Shown here one piece after another: positions 53,801-60,699 of a stretch of DNA of 64,000 bases. The stretch covers positions 1-64,000 of the forward strand of contig CAKZHZ010000051.1 of assembly GCA_936928855.1 (NCBI GenBank). Direction: 5' to 3'. How positions within the stretch are numbered: position 1 is the first letter of the stretch; each line of letters opens with the position of its first letter. Made by a program: the position numbers and the translations under genes. The notes under the pieces were generated by a model. The model ran no database searches, was not told the DNA's origin, and saw nothing but the letters and a program-made list of their open reading frames with translations. Source of the DNA: an uncultured Polycyclovorans sp. Its GTDB lineage: Bacteria > Pseudomonadota > Gammaproteobacteria > Nevskiales > Nevskiaceae.

Positions 53801-55171
53801 CAGCGTGTCGCCGTCAAGATCGGTCGCGGCCGGCAGATTGCCGTTCAGGACCACGTCTTCCGCCGTGGTGGCGGCACCGTTGGCACCGACCGGCACGTCG
53901 TTCACGTTGGCAACGTTGACCGTCACCGTGTAGGTGTTGCTGCCGCCGTTGCCGTCGCTGACGGTGTAGGTGAAGGTGTCGGTGCCGTTGAAGTTGGCAT
54001 TTGGCACGTAGATAAACGAACCATTGCCGTTCACCGTCACCGTGCCGTTGGCCGCGCCGGTGTTCAGCGCATAGGTCACAGTATCGCCATCGACATCCGT
54101 CGCAGCCGGCAGCGTACCGTTGAGCACCTGATCCTCGGTCGCGTTGACCGTCAGGGCGGACGCAACCGGGGCATCGTTGACCGGGGTCACGGTCAGGTTC
54201 ACGGTCGCGGTGACAACGCCTCCGTTGCCGTCGCTCACCGCGAAGGTGAAGCTGTCGTTGCCGTTGAAGTTGGCGTTCGGGGTGTAGGTGTACGCCCCCG
54301 TAGCGCTGTTGATCGAGACCATGCCATTGCTCGCCTGGGAGTTCAGCGAGTAGGTCAGCGTGTCGCCATCGACGTCGTTCACCAGCGGGGCCAGCGAGCC
54401 CGTGATCGCCGCGTCTTCCGTACCGGTACCGGTGCCATTGATGGCGGTCGGGACATCGTTCACGGCTGTGACGTTGATCGTCAGCACGCCCGAGGAGGTG
54501 GCGCCGCTCGGATCCTCTACGGTGAAGTTGATCGTCACCGTGCCGTTGAAGTTCGGCTCCGGGATAAAGGTGAACGAGCCATCCGGGTTCACGTTGAGCG
54601 TGCCCTGGGCAGCCGTCGGACCCTGGTCAATGGTGTAGGTCAGCACGTCGCCGTCATCGTCAACGGCGGGGAGCTGACCGTTGAAGCCGGCAACGTCTTC
54701 CTGCGTGGTCAGCGTCACGTTGCTCGCGACGGGAGCAGCGTTCTTGTCGTCATCGTCATCACCGGCCAGCGCGAAGGCGACTGCGGCGGTAGCACCCGCA
54801 CCGATGGCAACCCACGTTCCAAGACCCCAGCCGCCGTCGGCAGCGCCGCCAGCATCGCTGGCCGTGTTACCGGCCTGGGCGACCATCACGTTCTGGGCCC
54901 CTTCGGCGGCATCCGCAAACACGGACGTCAGCTCGGCATCAGCAGGGGCGGCTTCCGCATGTTCAGCGGGGGCGGCTTCCTGCCCACCTTCGACGGCTTC
55001 CTCTTCCTCCTCCTTCTTGGCGAGGAGGGCTTCTTCAGCCTGCTTCTGCTTCAGCAGTTCGGCCTCCAGGGCCTGCTGAGCCAGCACAGCCTGGTCGGCC
55101 TGCGCCTTGATGGTGTTGGTGTCTTCAGAACGCACACCAACGTCCGCACGGCCGTTTGATTCTTTCGCCAT
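44867..55171 (-). CDS. giant T1SS-type repeat adhesin (3,434 residues)
   Basis: Surface adhesin without a classical signal peptide. It opens with a Gln/Glu coiled coil (20-65), an acidic region, then a Gly/Ala hydrophobic block and Asp run (114-142, 'WVAIGAGATAAVAFALAGDD'). Five cadherin-like/VCBS repeats follow (145-605; 'VNDAPVA...EDxxLNG...DVDGD...FNGxDSFTYTVSDGNGG'), then a long beta region of RTX-like nonapeptides ('GGAGNDTVNLD'). About 18 copies of a ~45-residue module centred on 'VESVxxGxGxDTVTVTDST' come next, and a typical RTX/T1SS C-terminal region ('DTFVFTVGE...DLISNF') closes it. It is Asp/Asn/Thr/Val rich, very Lys-poor, with no Cys seen. A Ca2+-dependent fold is likely. The RBS is AGGGGATTAAG. 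Confidence 0.88.
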   Translation of the reverse strand: MAKESNGRADVGVRSEDTNTIKAQADQAVLAQQALEAELLKQKQAEEALLAKKEEEEEAVEGGQEAAPAEHAEAAPADAELTSVFADAAEGAQNVMVAQAGNTASDAGGAADGGWGLGTWVAIGAGATAAVAFALAGDDDDDKNAAPVASNVTLTTQEDVAGFNGQLPAVDDDGDVLTYTIDQGPTAAQGTLNVNPDGSFTFIPEPNFNGTVTINFTVEDPSGATSSGVLTINVTAVNDVPTAINGTGTGTEDAAITGSLAPLVNDVDGDTLTYSLNSQASNGMVSINSATGAYTYTPNANFNGNDSFTFAVSDGNGGVVTATVNLTVTPVNDAPVASALTVNATEDQVLNGTLPAATDVDGDTVTYALNTGAANGTVTVNGNGSFIYVPNANFNGTDTFTYTVSDGNGGSNTYTVTVNVANVNDVPVGANGAATTAEDVVLNGNLPAATDLDGDTLTYALATGPANGTVVVNANGSYTYTPVANFNGNDSFTFTVSDGNGGVVTYTQSITVTAVNDAPVAQAQTLPAIEDTVLNGSVSATDVDGDALTFSVVGGGVTAQGGQVVMQPSGLFTYTPALGFSGSDSFTYTVSDGNGGSDTAVITLNVQEVDEVFTAGVDIFNGNANDEVFIGANANLNAGDSVNGNGGFDIVTHSVDAGLLNVFSGFIFNNVDRFDITSDSPQAATSTYDLSSSGPIGILRVQNSTDNVVLNSAGAGALVANTTFLEIFDQTSTTTNVSLDIRDIDVAGNNDFVDVTVRSATNAGDALDDLNIDFAVETVTIHTDGPLPVVINDLNTDLGGAAGSGAVNLVLDAQDSSLAITLALTANVKNVDGDSSTQNLSFTLADANGNTTVTTGSGNDNVTGSAFADNITTNEGADSVAAGTGNDTVVSGGGNDSVAGQAGNDSINGGLGNDNLDGGADNDNIDGGEGNDVITDGTGNDTVLGGAGNDTVNLDVGADRIDTGADNDIVNAGANLTVADTVTGGAGNDILNILTDNTTSDLNNVTQVERIVLQDDGGPYSYSIGNVSAFDNDGTIVTVDGSALDAGGVETLTFDASTLSRGIILIGGGSGDTLTGGSSTDTLLGGLGNDVLTGNNGNDTFVVRGNGEQTAGDTVSGGGGTDTLLALKDNIGGSNETFVLDAGVTSVEQLNVRNQAFNNSAFNPDHLTDVARNNGTVNITFNAGYNNGTTMTVDAQDSNNGLASNQVLVLDASANGVGENLIVRSGAGNDSLSFGLGVDQVFGNDGNDTINMNGGLTALDIVDGGNSTANAVPVGNPGNGAQSTGNELQVNAGTADASYTNVSNIQTLTVTTTGTTTLGQEAYESGIRLVNLNLGGGNDVLDASNFNNGDTNTANDDGLIVNDFGGNDSIATSNGTDTVNMGGGSDSLALGGGDDTVYTQGNELDITDSIAGGAAAETNTVLMDNSTGAVTAVVNLTNVTDIDNYAFTHSGDRLPGLNDFDNNTLTFTGGNVGTVNVINIDASANATQIGGAAGLADPQDTFTVTLAAGQTDADFQFLFTGSATDDTFIKQNTAIQNTVVFTGGAGNDTLEMDGDAQGANITFNGDGLGAPSNALTQAVALQNAINGNNVGDTVRSSGGAWIDNDFTNISNVEILTANPGTPLNAILGAFAASSGVNVIVGSNVNDNVVFNPAFGNNLVVDLSNGGNDTINAGAIGASVLFVGDAADFDVNDALTGGTSSGDAVHIRNNGAADLTTMTNVELVKIERTVNGGDPTVTLDTTLADLNGVNFLTVDATELLSNENFTLNGQTATAALSVTSGAGNDVLRGGTAGDTIIGGAGNDSINGGLGGDVLDGGSGNDIIITGAASASQGDGAADTVLAGTGADTVVSGTGGDRIDLGVDNNADAVFIEPAAFNGMTVTPVLGVPEITNFDPTDGDSIRISNVLLADGTTTLAPGANAVVMALGDSWRDGPNGNFGTGGDDYAELVVISTVANSVNAPLGITTGVGVADFLDLNDLASGNNGQKGVFALTDGTDTYLWLYTDDGDSNITGTDFTLLAVLRGATGLTGANLQLSAGAFTPFDDNVLVLDGSTVDGLAGQDSITLVDNGTDGAVVQVTNIETVNGTAGNDTVTFVGAPTQVELFSNGGTDNAILVDGQTLVLHSNANVTVAGDVANTVDTLVLANDGVPHNVRLQGIDLVTGSNGNDTITFLSNGNQPVAGATVNGGAGNDTVNGANGGQLITLTSVAQFNGGTGNDTINSDSSNGTINGGAGAADRVIGTAADDSLTVATVESVVSGGGSDTITLADNTAISIDGGADSDTVQGSVAGDNITVINNSVESIVGNGGNDTVNGTGANDTLTVATVEQVNTGDGNNQVNLTDATVVSVTGGTGQDTVSASVANDTISFSQVESVNSGAGNDTLNESAFFNGTIAIDSGDGDDDLVLTSDANLTLGAGNDGVTNNGFGGLTFMTVNGGAGTDVVQGNQAMTANVTEVESVVGSGAADTISVLDATAVTAATGADNDTVSFTGPTGNGSVAGGAGNDSVVGSAGVDALTVSTVESVNTGAGDDQLTVADSTAITVDLGSGNDAASFSAAANGTIVGNDGLDTVTGTAGNDLLSVSTVESVDVGAGSDSVTVTDSTAIVMDLGLGDDTASFGPAAANATINGNAGTDTVQSGAGADVLQVEDVNSVSTGAASDTVTVTDGTPVNIDLGTESDQVLFTAAGFATVTGGAGTDTVTGSTGGDILSVNTLEILNTGNGNDVVSVTDANGLTANLGAGNDALTFTVANATDSVDGGADSDTVTGSSAADTLTVTNVESVDGGAGTDIINVSGTLSVNGGADADTVNGSAGTDNITVTAVEEVNANAGNDSVTATDSLLGSANLGAGADVLTFQAAANATVDGGLDADTVIGSGNSDLLVLTAVESLQAGTGADTVTVTDSTSISANLGGGSDSILFTAAANATVDGGLDSDVVSGGTFNDFITVVGVESVSGDGGNDTIAVNDSTLVTISAGDGNDAIDLFDGANDNVTATGFATVDGGNGTDIMAGSFGNDLVSLTNVETFDAATGNDTVTADSSLVTVLLGGGDDVLTYTAAANATVDGGSGADTVTVSTGNVNDVFQLANVESVNSGNGSDTITFTAAAMATVNAGGGVDSVSGSSGNDTLTFDTNSVESADGGAGTDSLQFTGNGAQLITLAGFESINSGAGNDSITLSAANTAVVTIDAGAGNADAVSASGGADSLIVSGLENLSTGGGADNVTINDATPITVDLGGGNDELVFGVAPTNATIIGGAGNDTVTGTSAADVLTVDLQGGANDIVNLLGGNDLYTSQGAGNQSVNGGAGFDQYTSGAGASDTFVFTVGETASNTGTDADLISNFIAAEDDVAFTGGVAGTTGNYVEGTTADFAAAVQFAEGTGGFGAGVVYVFVETNDGNSYLFFDADNNGQLNPTGDAVVTFAGISSGAFSEADIVAG

Positions 55172-55758
55172 CTTAATCCCCTACGTGATTACAAGCCCGG
55201 CGTCGCGCCGGAGTGTGGAACGAGCAAAAACAATAGAACAACGAGGTTACGGTGCCCCTATTTGGAGGCGAGACTAGCAAATGCCCAAGCCCCTTTCAAC
55301 AGAGATTCGCATTAATTTTCCTTGAAGACACAGGCAGTTCCGGCTGATACCTGAACCGCCTTGCGCAGTGGTCGAAGCCGGCCTTGGAGGGCGGTCCCGA
55401 CGGCCCTGCGCCAAAAGGGTTCGTCGATGCACAGGAATTGCACAAAAAGTGTTCACGGAGATACTGGCTCGAGGCACCCTGCCAAGGGCGTCAACACTAC
55501 CTTCTGCCGCCACCCCCATCAGGGTCAACCCCCTATATGGCGATTGCAACACAGTTTTGTGCGCCAGTGCCCACTGAACGGGACCCTCGGCTGGTGCGGC
55601 CGACAATCGGCACCGCTTTCCGGACCAGCGGTGCCTCAACGGAAGTATGTTCCCGAGGGCACCGTCAGACGATTGCGGGGTAGACGCTGAAATAGGCCGC
55701 TGTTGCTTCATGGCTCTGAGACTGAGCAATAAGAATGCCAGCGTGGTCAGGTTGCGCC
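55172..55758. other. long non-coding leader of the adhesin gene
   Basis: 587 bases without a convincing gene, between the HlyD-type gene and the adhesin start. One open frame (55274-55729, minus) lacks a ribosome-binding site and a plausible protein. A candidate promoter lies at 55271-55299, so the adhesin can be transcribed separately from the T1SS genes, with a leader of roughly 100 bases. The remaining ~450 bases may hold regulator sites; I see no clear palindromes. Confidence 0.45.
55271..55299 (-). promoter_or_regulatory. candidate sigma-70 promoter of the adhesin gene
   Basis: On the minus strand TTGAAA (55299-55294), a 17-base spacer and TAGTCT (55276-55271) form -35 and -10 boxes, with an extended -10 TGC before the hexamer. 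The position, about 100 bases upstream of the adhesin ATG, fits a dedicated promoter. The -10 box is a weak match. Confidence 0.5.
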
Positions 55759-56937
55759 CTACCGCTCGACCAGCGCTTCGCTGCTGACACGCCGCAACGG
55801 TTTCAGCAGATACTGCGCCACGGTTCGATCACCGGTGATGATTTCCACCGTAGAGGTCATGCCGGGCAGCACGTCGATCTCGTCACCCCGTTTCTCGGGA
55901 AACTCGTCAATCTGCACGTGGACACGGTAGTAGGTGGTCTTGCCTTTCGGCGTGTCCTCTTCCAGCGTGTCGGAACTGATGTAGGTGACATGACCTTTCA
56001 GTGATCCGTATACCGTGTAGTCATAGGGGTCCAGCTTGACGTTGGCCTTCAGGTCCCGGCGCACGAAGGCGACGTCCCGCGGCGTAACCTTGGCTTCAAT
56101 CAACAGCGGATCATCCGACGGCACGATCTGGAGCAGTTCATCCCCCGACTTCATCACGGCTCCGATAGTGGTCGCCTTGATGCTGTTGACGGTGCCCGAC
56201 ATGGGCGCATACAGCTTGGTGGCCTGAAGTGCCCCAACGCGTTGGATCAGCACCTGCTCGGCCTGCTCCATCTCGGCACGGGCCTTGGCGAGTTCGGACT
56301 GCGCTTCCTGCCGGTAGCCGTTGCGCTTGTTGGTGATCTCGCCTCGGATTTCACTCACCTGCCGCCGCATGCGAAGCACTTCACTGGTGGAAGCATCACC
56401 GGTTGCGGCCAGGTTCTCCAGGGCATCCAGTTCCTGGCTGCTCAGCGACAGCGAGCGTTGCAAGGCGGTCAACTCCTCCTCTTGCAACTCACGGCGACGA
56501 TCGTACAGGTTGCGCATGGATCGCACGATGTCAGGATACTTGCGGACATCCTCGGAGAATCTCAGTGGCCGGTCGTCCAGCTCAGCTTCAAGGCGCTCGA
56601 TGTTGGCACGCAGACTGGCCACCTTGGTGCGGATCTCCTGCGAGCTGGCCTGAAACCGCTCTGGATCGAGCTCTGCCAGCAGGTCGCCGGCAACGACGGT
56701 ATCACCCTCGCGAACGTGCAGCTTCTGCAACACGCCCCCATCCACCACCTGTACCACCTGGGAGCGGCTGGACACGATCACCGTCCCCGGTGCGCGAATC
56801 TGCTCTTGCAGGTGAGCCCAGCTGGCCCAGGCACAGAAGGCAATGATGAACAGCAGCAGCCCCCACAACACCAAATTGGCGCGTCGGAGGTCCAGCGGCT
56901 CAGCGCGGGCAAATAGTCGCTCGGAAATCTGCATCAC
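55759..56937 (-). CDS. HlyD family type I secretion periplasmic adaptor
   Basis: Membrane fusion protein of 392 residues. One TM helix (about residues 22-42), a lipoyl-like half ('GTVIVSSRSQVVQVVDGGVLQKLHVREGDTV'), a long coiled-coil hairpin (~100-220), the second half ('LYAPMSGTVNSIKATTIGAV'), and a beta barrel. It bridges the ABC transporter and the TolC-like channel. It starts at GTG 56937 or ATG 56934, overlapping the ABC stop. Confidence 0.9.
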   Translation of the reverse strand: MMQISERLFARAEPLDLRRANLVLWGLLLFIIAFCAWASWAHLQEQIRAPGTVIVSSRSQVVQVVDGGVLQKLHVREGDTVVAGDLLAELDPERFQASSQEIRTKVASLRANIERLEAELDDRPLRFSEDVRKYPDIVRSMRNLYDRRRELQEEELTALQRSLSLSSQELDALENLAATGDASTSEVLRMRRQVSEIRGEITNKRNGYRQEAQSELAKARAEMEQAEQVLIQRVGALQATKLYAPMSGTVNSIKATTIGAVMKSGDELLQIVPSDDPLLIEAKVTPRDVAFVRRDLKANVKLDPYDYTVYGSLKGHVTYISSDTLEEDTPKGKTTYYRVHVQIDEFPEKRGDEIDVLPGMTSTVEIITGDRTVAQYLLKPLRRVSSEALVER

Positions 56938-59099
56938 GCGGCCCCCGGGGTTTTGTTCATGGCGGCGGCGTTGCCCTCCTCGGTAGCCTTCTGCGCCTGC
57001 GCGGCGTTGGCATACTGGATCGCACGGACCTTGTCGGCCGGCGAATCGGCGCGGATGGTGCCCTCTTCGACCAGTAGCACCCGTGTCGACAAGGCCAACC
57101 AGGTGGGTTTGTGTGTGGTGAAGACCAGCGTTCGGTCTTCGCCAAGCTCGCCCAGCAACTTCATGACCCGCTCTTCGGCGTCCTTATCGAGGCTGGATGA
57201 GGGCTCATCCAGCACCCATATTTTGGGGTCCTGGAGCAGCAGCCGTGTCAATCCTACCAACTGTCGTTGGCCTCCGGAGAGCCCGTATCCGCCCTCCCGA
57301 ATAGGCAATTTCACCCCGAGCGGATGACGGTTGACGGCTGAGATCAGTCCTGTGCGCTCGAGCGCGTCGTTCACAGCGGCCTCATCGGGCAGTGGAAGGC
57401 CCAGGGTGAGGTTCTCGTACAACGAGCCTGAGAACAGACGAACATCCTGCGGCAGATATCCGATCACCTTGCGGAGCCAGCTCGGTCGGCAGTGCTGCAA
57501 ATCCAACCCCGCCACACGAACCTCACCTTCATTGGGTGTGGCCAAGCCAGCCAACACCTTCACCAAGGTGCTCTTGCCGCTACCGTTGCGGCCGAGGATG
57601 GCAATGCGTTCTCCCGCTTTGATCTGAAGGTTGGGTACGACCAGCTGTGGTGACTGTGATCCCTCGTAGCCGTACTTCAGCTCGCGAACCGAAAGGTCCA
57701 GCGGACGCCCCTGCACGTTGCCCTGGCGTTCAGGTGATTCATCGGTGGGTCCTGACAACAGGCCATTGAGGATCTCCAATGAGTATCGCGCGTGGTGCGA
57801 TCGCAGCAATAACTGCGTGATCATGGAGATCGTCGCCAGTGCCCGAGTTGACAGGATGGCGCAGGCGATCATGCCGCCCATGGTCAACACGCCCCGCTCA
57901 ATCTCATAGACGCCCACGATCAGCACCACCACGTAGGCGATCTGTTGCAGCGACGAAGCGACGTGCTGGGCCTGACCCTGTAGCAGCTGCAAGCGCTCCC
58001 CGCGCACCCCGGTTTCCCGAGTAGACCGCAACCACACGTCGCTGAAGTTGGGCTCGCCGCCGACCGACTTGATCACTTCAGCACCGGCCACGGCCTCGAA
58101 AAGAATGCCTTGGCGGCGGATGATTTCGTCGTTCTGATCCCGCTGAAGACGAGCCATCGGGCGATAAACCAAGATGCCGACCAACGCACATAGCGGCACA
58201 AACGCCACCAGCACCCAGGCAACCCCCTTGCCGATCAGGGCAATGATACCGATGAAAAGGAAGATGAACGGTAGGTCCGCCATGACAAACAAGGTTGATG
58301 ACGTGAAGAACCCCTTGATGGCCTCATAGTCGCGCACCTGCGCTACTAAAGACCCGACGTGAGACGGTCGGCGATCGACCTTCAGTGCCATCACCTTCTC
58401 AAAGAAATACAGCGACAACGCCTCGTCGAGGCGCTTTGTCACAGCTTCCAGCATGCGCAAGCGCAACGACTTGAAGATGAAGTCGAAGATGTAGGCAAGA
58501 AAAACACCACTCGCCAGCACCCAGAGTGTTGAATAGGCGAAGTTCGGCACGACGCGATCGTAGACCTGCATCGCGAACAACGAGGACACGATGGCAATGA
58601 GGTTGATTGCTACAGTCGCCGCGCCAACGTTCACGAGGGCGGGCTTATGCGCCTTCAGTGCCGCGATGATGGCCTCAGTGGCTGGACCTCGCTTATTTTC
58701 GTGCGCGCCCACATCACTGGTCGCCAAACTGGGTGAGACGGGAATCCATACATGGTCAAACTCGGGGTCATTTTTCGGTGCAGTACCGAGCCACTGGATC
58801 TGCGCGGGAGCGTCATCCGAGCGCAAGGAGGCGAGAACCCCCACATGCCCCTCCACCACTACCCACGCCGGCATCTGCGCGTTCTGAGCAAGTGACAGGG
58901 GCAGCCTCTCTACCGAATGACCAGGGAAAAGCCATTGCCATGCCGCCGCTAGTCGCTGCTCCGAAGTGGCTGCATGCACATCCTGCCACGCCTGCTGCGC
59001 TTCGCGCACCGACGCATGCAGCCCCCGACGTGCGGCCATGTCGCACAGAGCTTCGGCTGCCAGGGAATCCCCGATACGCGGAGCGTTGGCATCACTCAT
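56934..59099 (-). CDS. type I secretion ABC transporter (LapB/HlyB type)
   Basis: ABC exporter of 721 residues. An N-terminal C39-peptidase-like domain (~1-130) lacks a catalytic Cys at the usual place, as in RTX exporters. A six-helix transmembrane domain (~150-430) follows, then the nucleotide-binding domain with Walker A 'ILGRNGSGKSTLVKVL', 'YLPQDVRLF' (Q-loop), signature 'GYGLSGGQRQLVGLTRLLLQ', Walker B 'IWVLDEPSSSLD' and the H-loop 'FTTHKP'. The ATG at 59099 overlaps the TolC-like stop by 8 bases; a TTG at 59117 is an alternative. Confidence 0.9.
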   Translation of the reverse strand: MSDANAPRIGDSLAAEALCDMAARRGLHASVREAQQAWQDVHAATSEQRLAAAWQWLFPGHSVERLPLSLAQNAQMPAWVVVEGHVGVLASLRSDDAPAQIQWLGTAPKNDPEFDHVWIPVSPSLATSDVGAHENKRGPATEAIIAALKAHKPALVNVGAATVAINLIAIVSSLFAMQVYDRVVPNFAYSTLWVLASGVFLAYIFDFIFKSLRLRMLEAVTKRLDEALSLYFFEKVMALKVDRRPSHVGSLVAQVRDYEAIKGFFTSSTLFVMADLPFIFLFIGIIALIGKGVAWVLVAFVPLCALVGILVYRPMARLQRDQNDEIIRRQGILFEAVAGAEVIKSVGGEPNFSDVWLRSTRETGVRGERLQLLQGQAQHVASSLQQIAYVVVLIVGVYEIERGVLTMGGMIACAILSTRALATISMITQLLLRSHHARYSLEILNGLLSGPTDESPERQGNVQGRPLDLSVRELKYGYEGSQSPQLVVPNLQIKAGERIAILGRNGSGKSTLVKVLAGLATPNEGEVRVAGLDLQHCRPSWLRKVIGYLPQDVRLFSGSLYENLTLGLPLPDEAAVNDALERTGLISAVNRHPLGVKLPIREGGYGLSGGQRQLVGLTRLLLQDPKIWVLDEPSSSLDKDAEERVMKLLGELGEDRTLVFTTHKPTWLALSTRVLLVEEGTIRADSPADKVRAIQYANAAQAQKATEEGNAAAMNKTPGAA

Positions 59100-60579
59100 C
59101 TGAATCTTCGTCCTCAATCACATGAAGGGCCGGCGCACGGTCAGACAGTCGCCGCCAGTAAAGACCCTGTAGCGCCAACCGGGCATTGGCCACCCAGAGA
59201 TTGCGCCGCACGGTGATGGCCTGGAGCACCGCATCGTTGGCTTCACGCTGCGCGTTGAGCACTTCAAGCCAACTCTTGCGCCCAACCTCGAACTGCCGCC
59301 GGAAGCTGTCCACAAGGGCCTGCGCGGACTCGGCCGCCGCCACCTGGGCATCAATCTGCATCAAGGCCGATGCGCGCTCGGCACGCGCCACTGCAATGGC
59401 AGAGTTGACATCGCGAATGGCCGTCTGCAAAGCCGCCTCCGCAGCGCGTGCCCGCTCCTGGTCCGCCTGGAATGCCCGGTATCCCGCCAGCCCGTTGTTG
59501 GTTTGATACTGCATGACCAACAGGGTGGCATCATCGTTGTTGGGATCCACGACAAAACCATCCAATTGACGGCGGTGTTCGATGGCAAGCTGCGGCCAGA
59601 GCGCGGCCTTGCTGGCGCGCGCGGTGGCTTCCTGCTCGTGGATGGCGGCTATGGCCGCCTGCCGGGACGGGTGCGCCTCAACCTGATCACGCCCGATCCG
59701 CTGCAATTCGTACTCACTGAGCAGTCGCCGATCTTCAGGCCAAGCCACACGCTCGGGAGCAGCCCCGATCAGGCTCGCCAACTGCGCCTGCGCTGCGACC
59801 ATGGAGGCGCGGTTGGCCTGCAATCCCGCGCGCGCCTGGCTCAGGCGGGTTTGTACCGTCTGCTCATCCGACTGCGGTGACACGCCCTGCTGCGCGCGAC
59901 GGCGAATCAGATCGAGCAAGCCCTCCAACGCCTGAACATAGCTGCGCCATTGGCGGTCGAGCTCGTTGGCAGCGGCGAGATTGAGATAGGCCTCGGCCGT
60001 CCCCAGGCCCAGCTCCAGTCTCGCCAGGTTGAGCTGCGCCAACGCTGCACGCTGACGGGAACGAGAGATGTCGACCTGCGCACCGGTGAGTCCGCCGTTC
60101 CAGATCGGCTGCACGATCCGCACGATGCTGGTGTTGTCGCCATCGTCGCGCTGCTCGGTCTGCACCGAGAGGTAAGGGTAGTAGCCGGCACGAGCACCGC
60201 TGATATCGAAGTTGGTGGCGGCCAGATCCAGTTCGCTCTGACGCACCCGCGGGTGTTGCGCCCAGACGATCGCCAAGGCCTCACCCATCTCGAGCCCGGC
60301 GGCGCGATCCCCCATGTCGGGCGCTTGCGGCAGGCGCGCCAACTCGCGCTGAACGGAAGGCAGGTTGCGGTCAAGCTGGAACCGCGATGCTCCGCCCGCC
60401 GCCTCAACCGCAGCCTCGGCCGCGACCGGATTTTCCGGCTCCGCCGGAGGAGGTGTCGCAACGGGCTCCGCCGCCCAGGGGAGCAGCGAACAGGCGGAAA
60501 GGAAGCCTACCATCGGCGACAGCAGCAACAACTTTCGCCACCGAATCCACTCGGCGGCAACAAGGGAAAACAGCTTCAT
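59092..60579 (-). CDS. TolC family outer-membrane secretion protein (lipoprotein)
   Basis: Outer-membrane efflux channel of about 495 residues. A lipoprotein-type signal ('PMVGFLSAC', lipobox LSAC) and an Ala/Pro/Glu-rich linker lead into the two TolC helical repeats ('MGEALAIVWAQHPRVRQSEL', 'AEAYLNLAAANELDRQW', 'NAQREANDAVLQAITVRRNL'). It ends with a run of Glu/Asp. The start is uncertain: ATG 60579 or 60600. An extended -10 box (TGTGATAAT) about 40 bases upstream of 60579 favours the shorter form. It heads the T1SS unit. Confidence 0.87.
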   Translation of the reverse strand: MKLFSLVAAEWIRWRKLLLLSPMVGFLSACSLLPWAAEPVATPPPAEPENPVAAEAAVEAAGGASRFQLDRNLPSVQRELARLPQAPDMGDRAAGLEMGEALAIVWAQHPRVRQSELDLAATNFDISGARAGYYPYLSVQTEQRDDGDNTSIVRIVQPIWNGGLTGAQVDISRSRQRAALAQLNLARLELGLGTAEAYLNLAAANELDRQWRSYVQALEGLLDLIRRRAQQGVSPQSDEQTVQTRLSQARAGLQANRASMVAAQAQLASLIGAAPERVAWPEDRRLLSEYELQRIGRDQVEAHPSRQAAIAAIHEQEATARASKAALWPQLAIEHRRQLDGFVVDPNNDDATLLVMQYQTNNGLAGYRAFQADQERARAAEAALQTAIRDVNSAIAVARAERASALMQIDAQVAAAESAQALVDSFRRQFEVGRKSWLEVLNAQREANDAVLQAITVRRNLWVANARLALQGLYWRRLSDRAPALHVIEDEDSDE

Positions 60580-60655
60580 GGGCACGGTTCTGTGCGGCAT
60601 TAACGCGCCATTATCACACGTTGCAGCTATCGCGGCGGTCAAGCGGGCAAAAAGA

Positions 60656-60685
60656 AACCCCGCCCCGAACAAACGGGGCGGGGTT
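60656..60685 (-). terminator. intrinsic terminator of the ompA-like gene
   Basis: On the minus strand AACCCCGCCCCG-TTTGTT-CGGGGCGGGGTT is followed by TCTTTTT. The 12-bp GC-rich stem begins 15 bases after the stop codon. It separates the OmpA gene from the T1SS operon downstream. Confidence 0.88.
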
Positions 60686-60699
60686 GCCGATGACCGGTC

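Noticed and set aside
44867..55171. Regular DNA repeats considered as a CRISPR array or satellite
   Set aside because: The periodicity is at protein level inside one intact reading frame; DNA copies are diverged and there are no unique spacers.
55274..55729. 151-codon minus-strand frame upstream of the adhesin
   Set aside because: No ribosome-binding site, low-quality composition, and it runs across the likely adhesin promoter.
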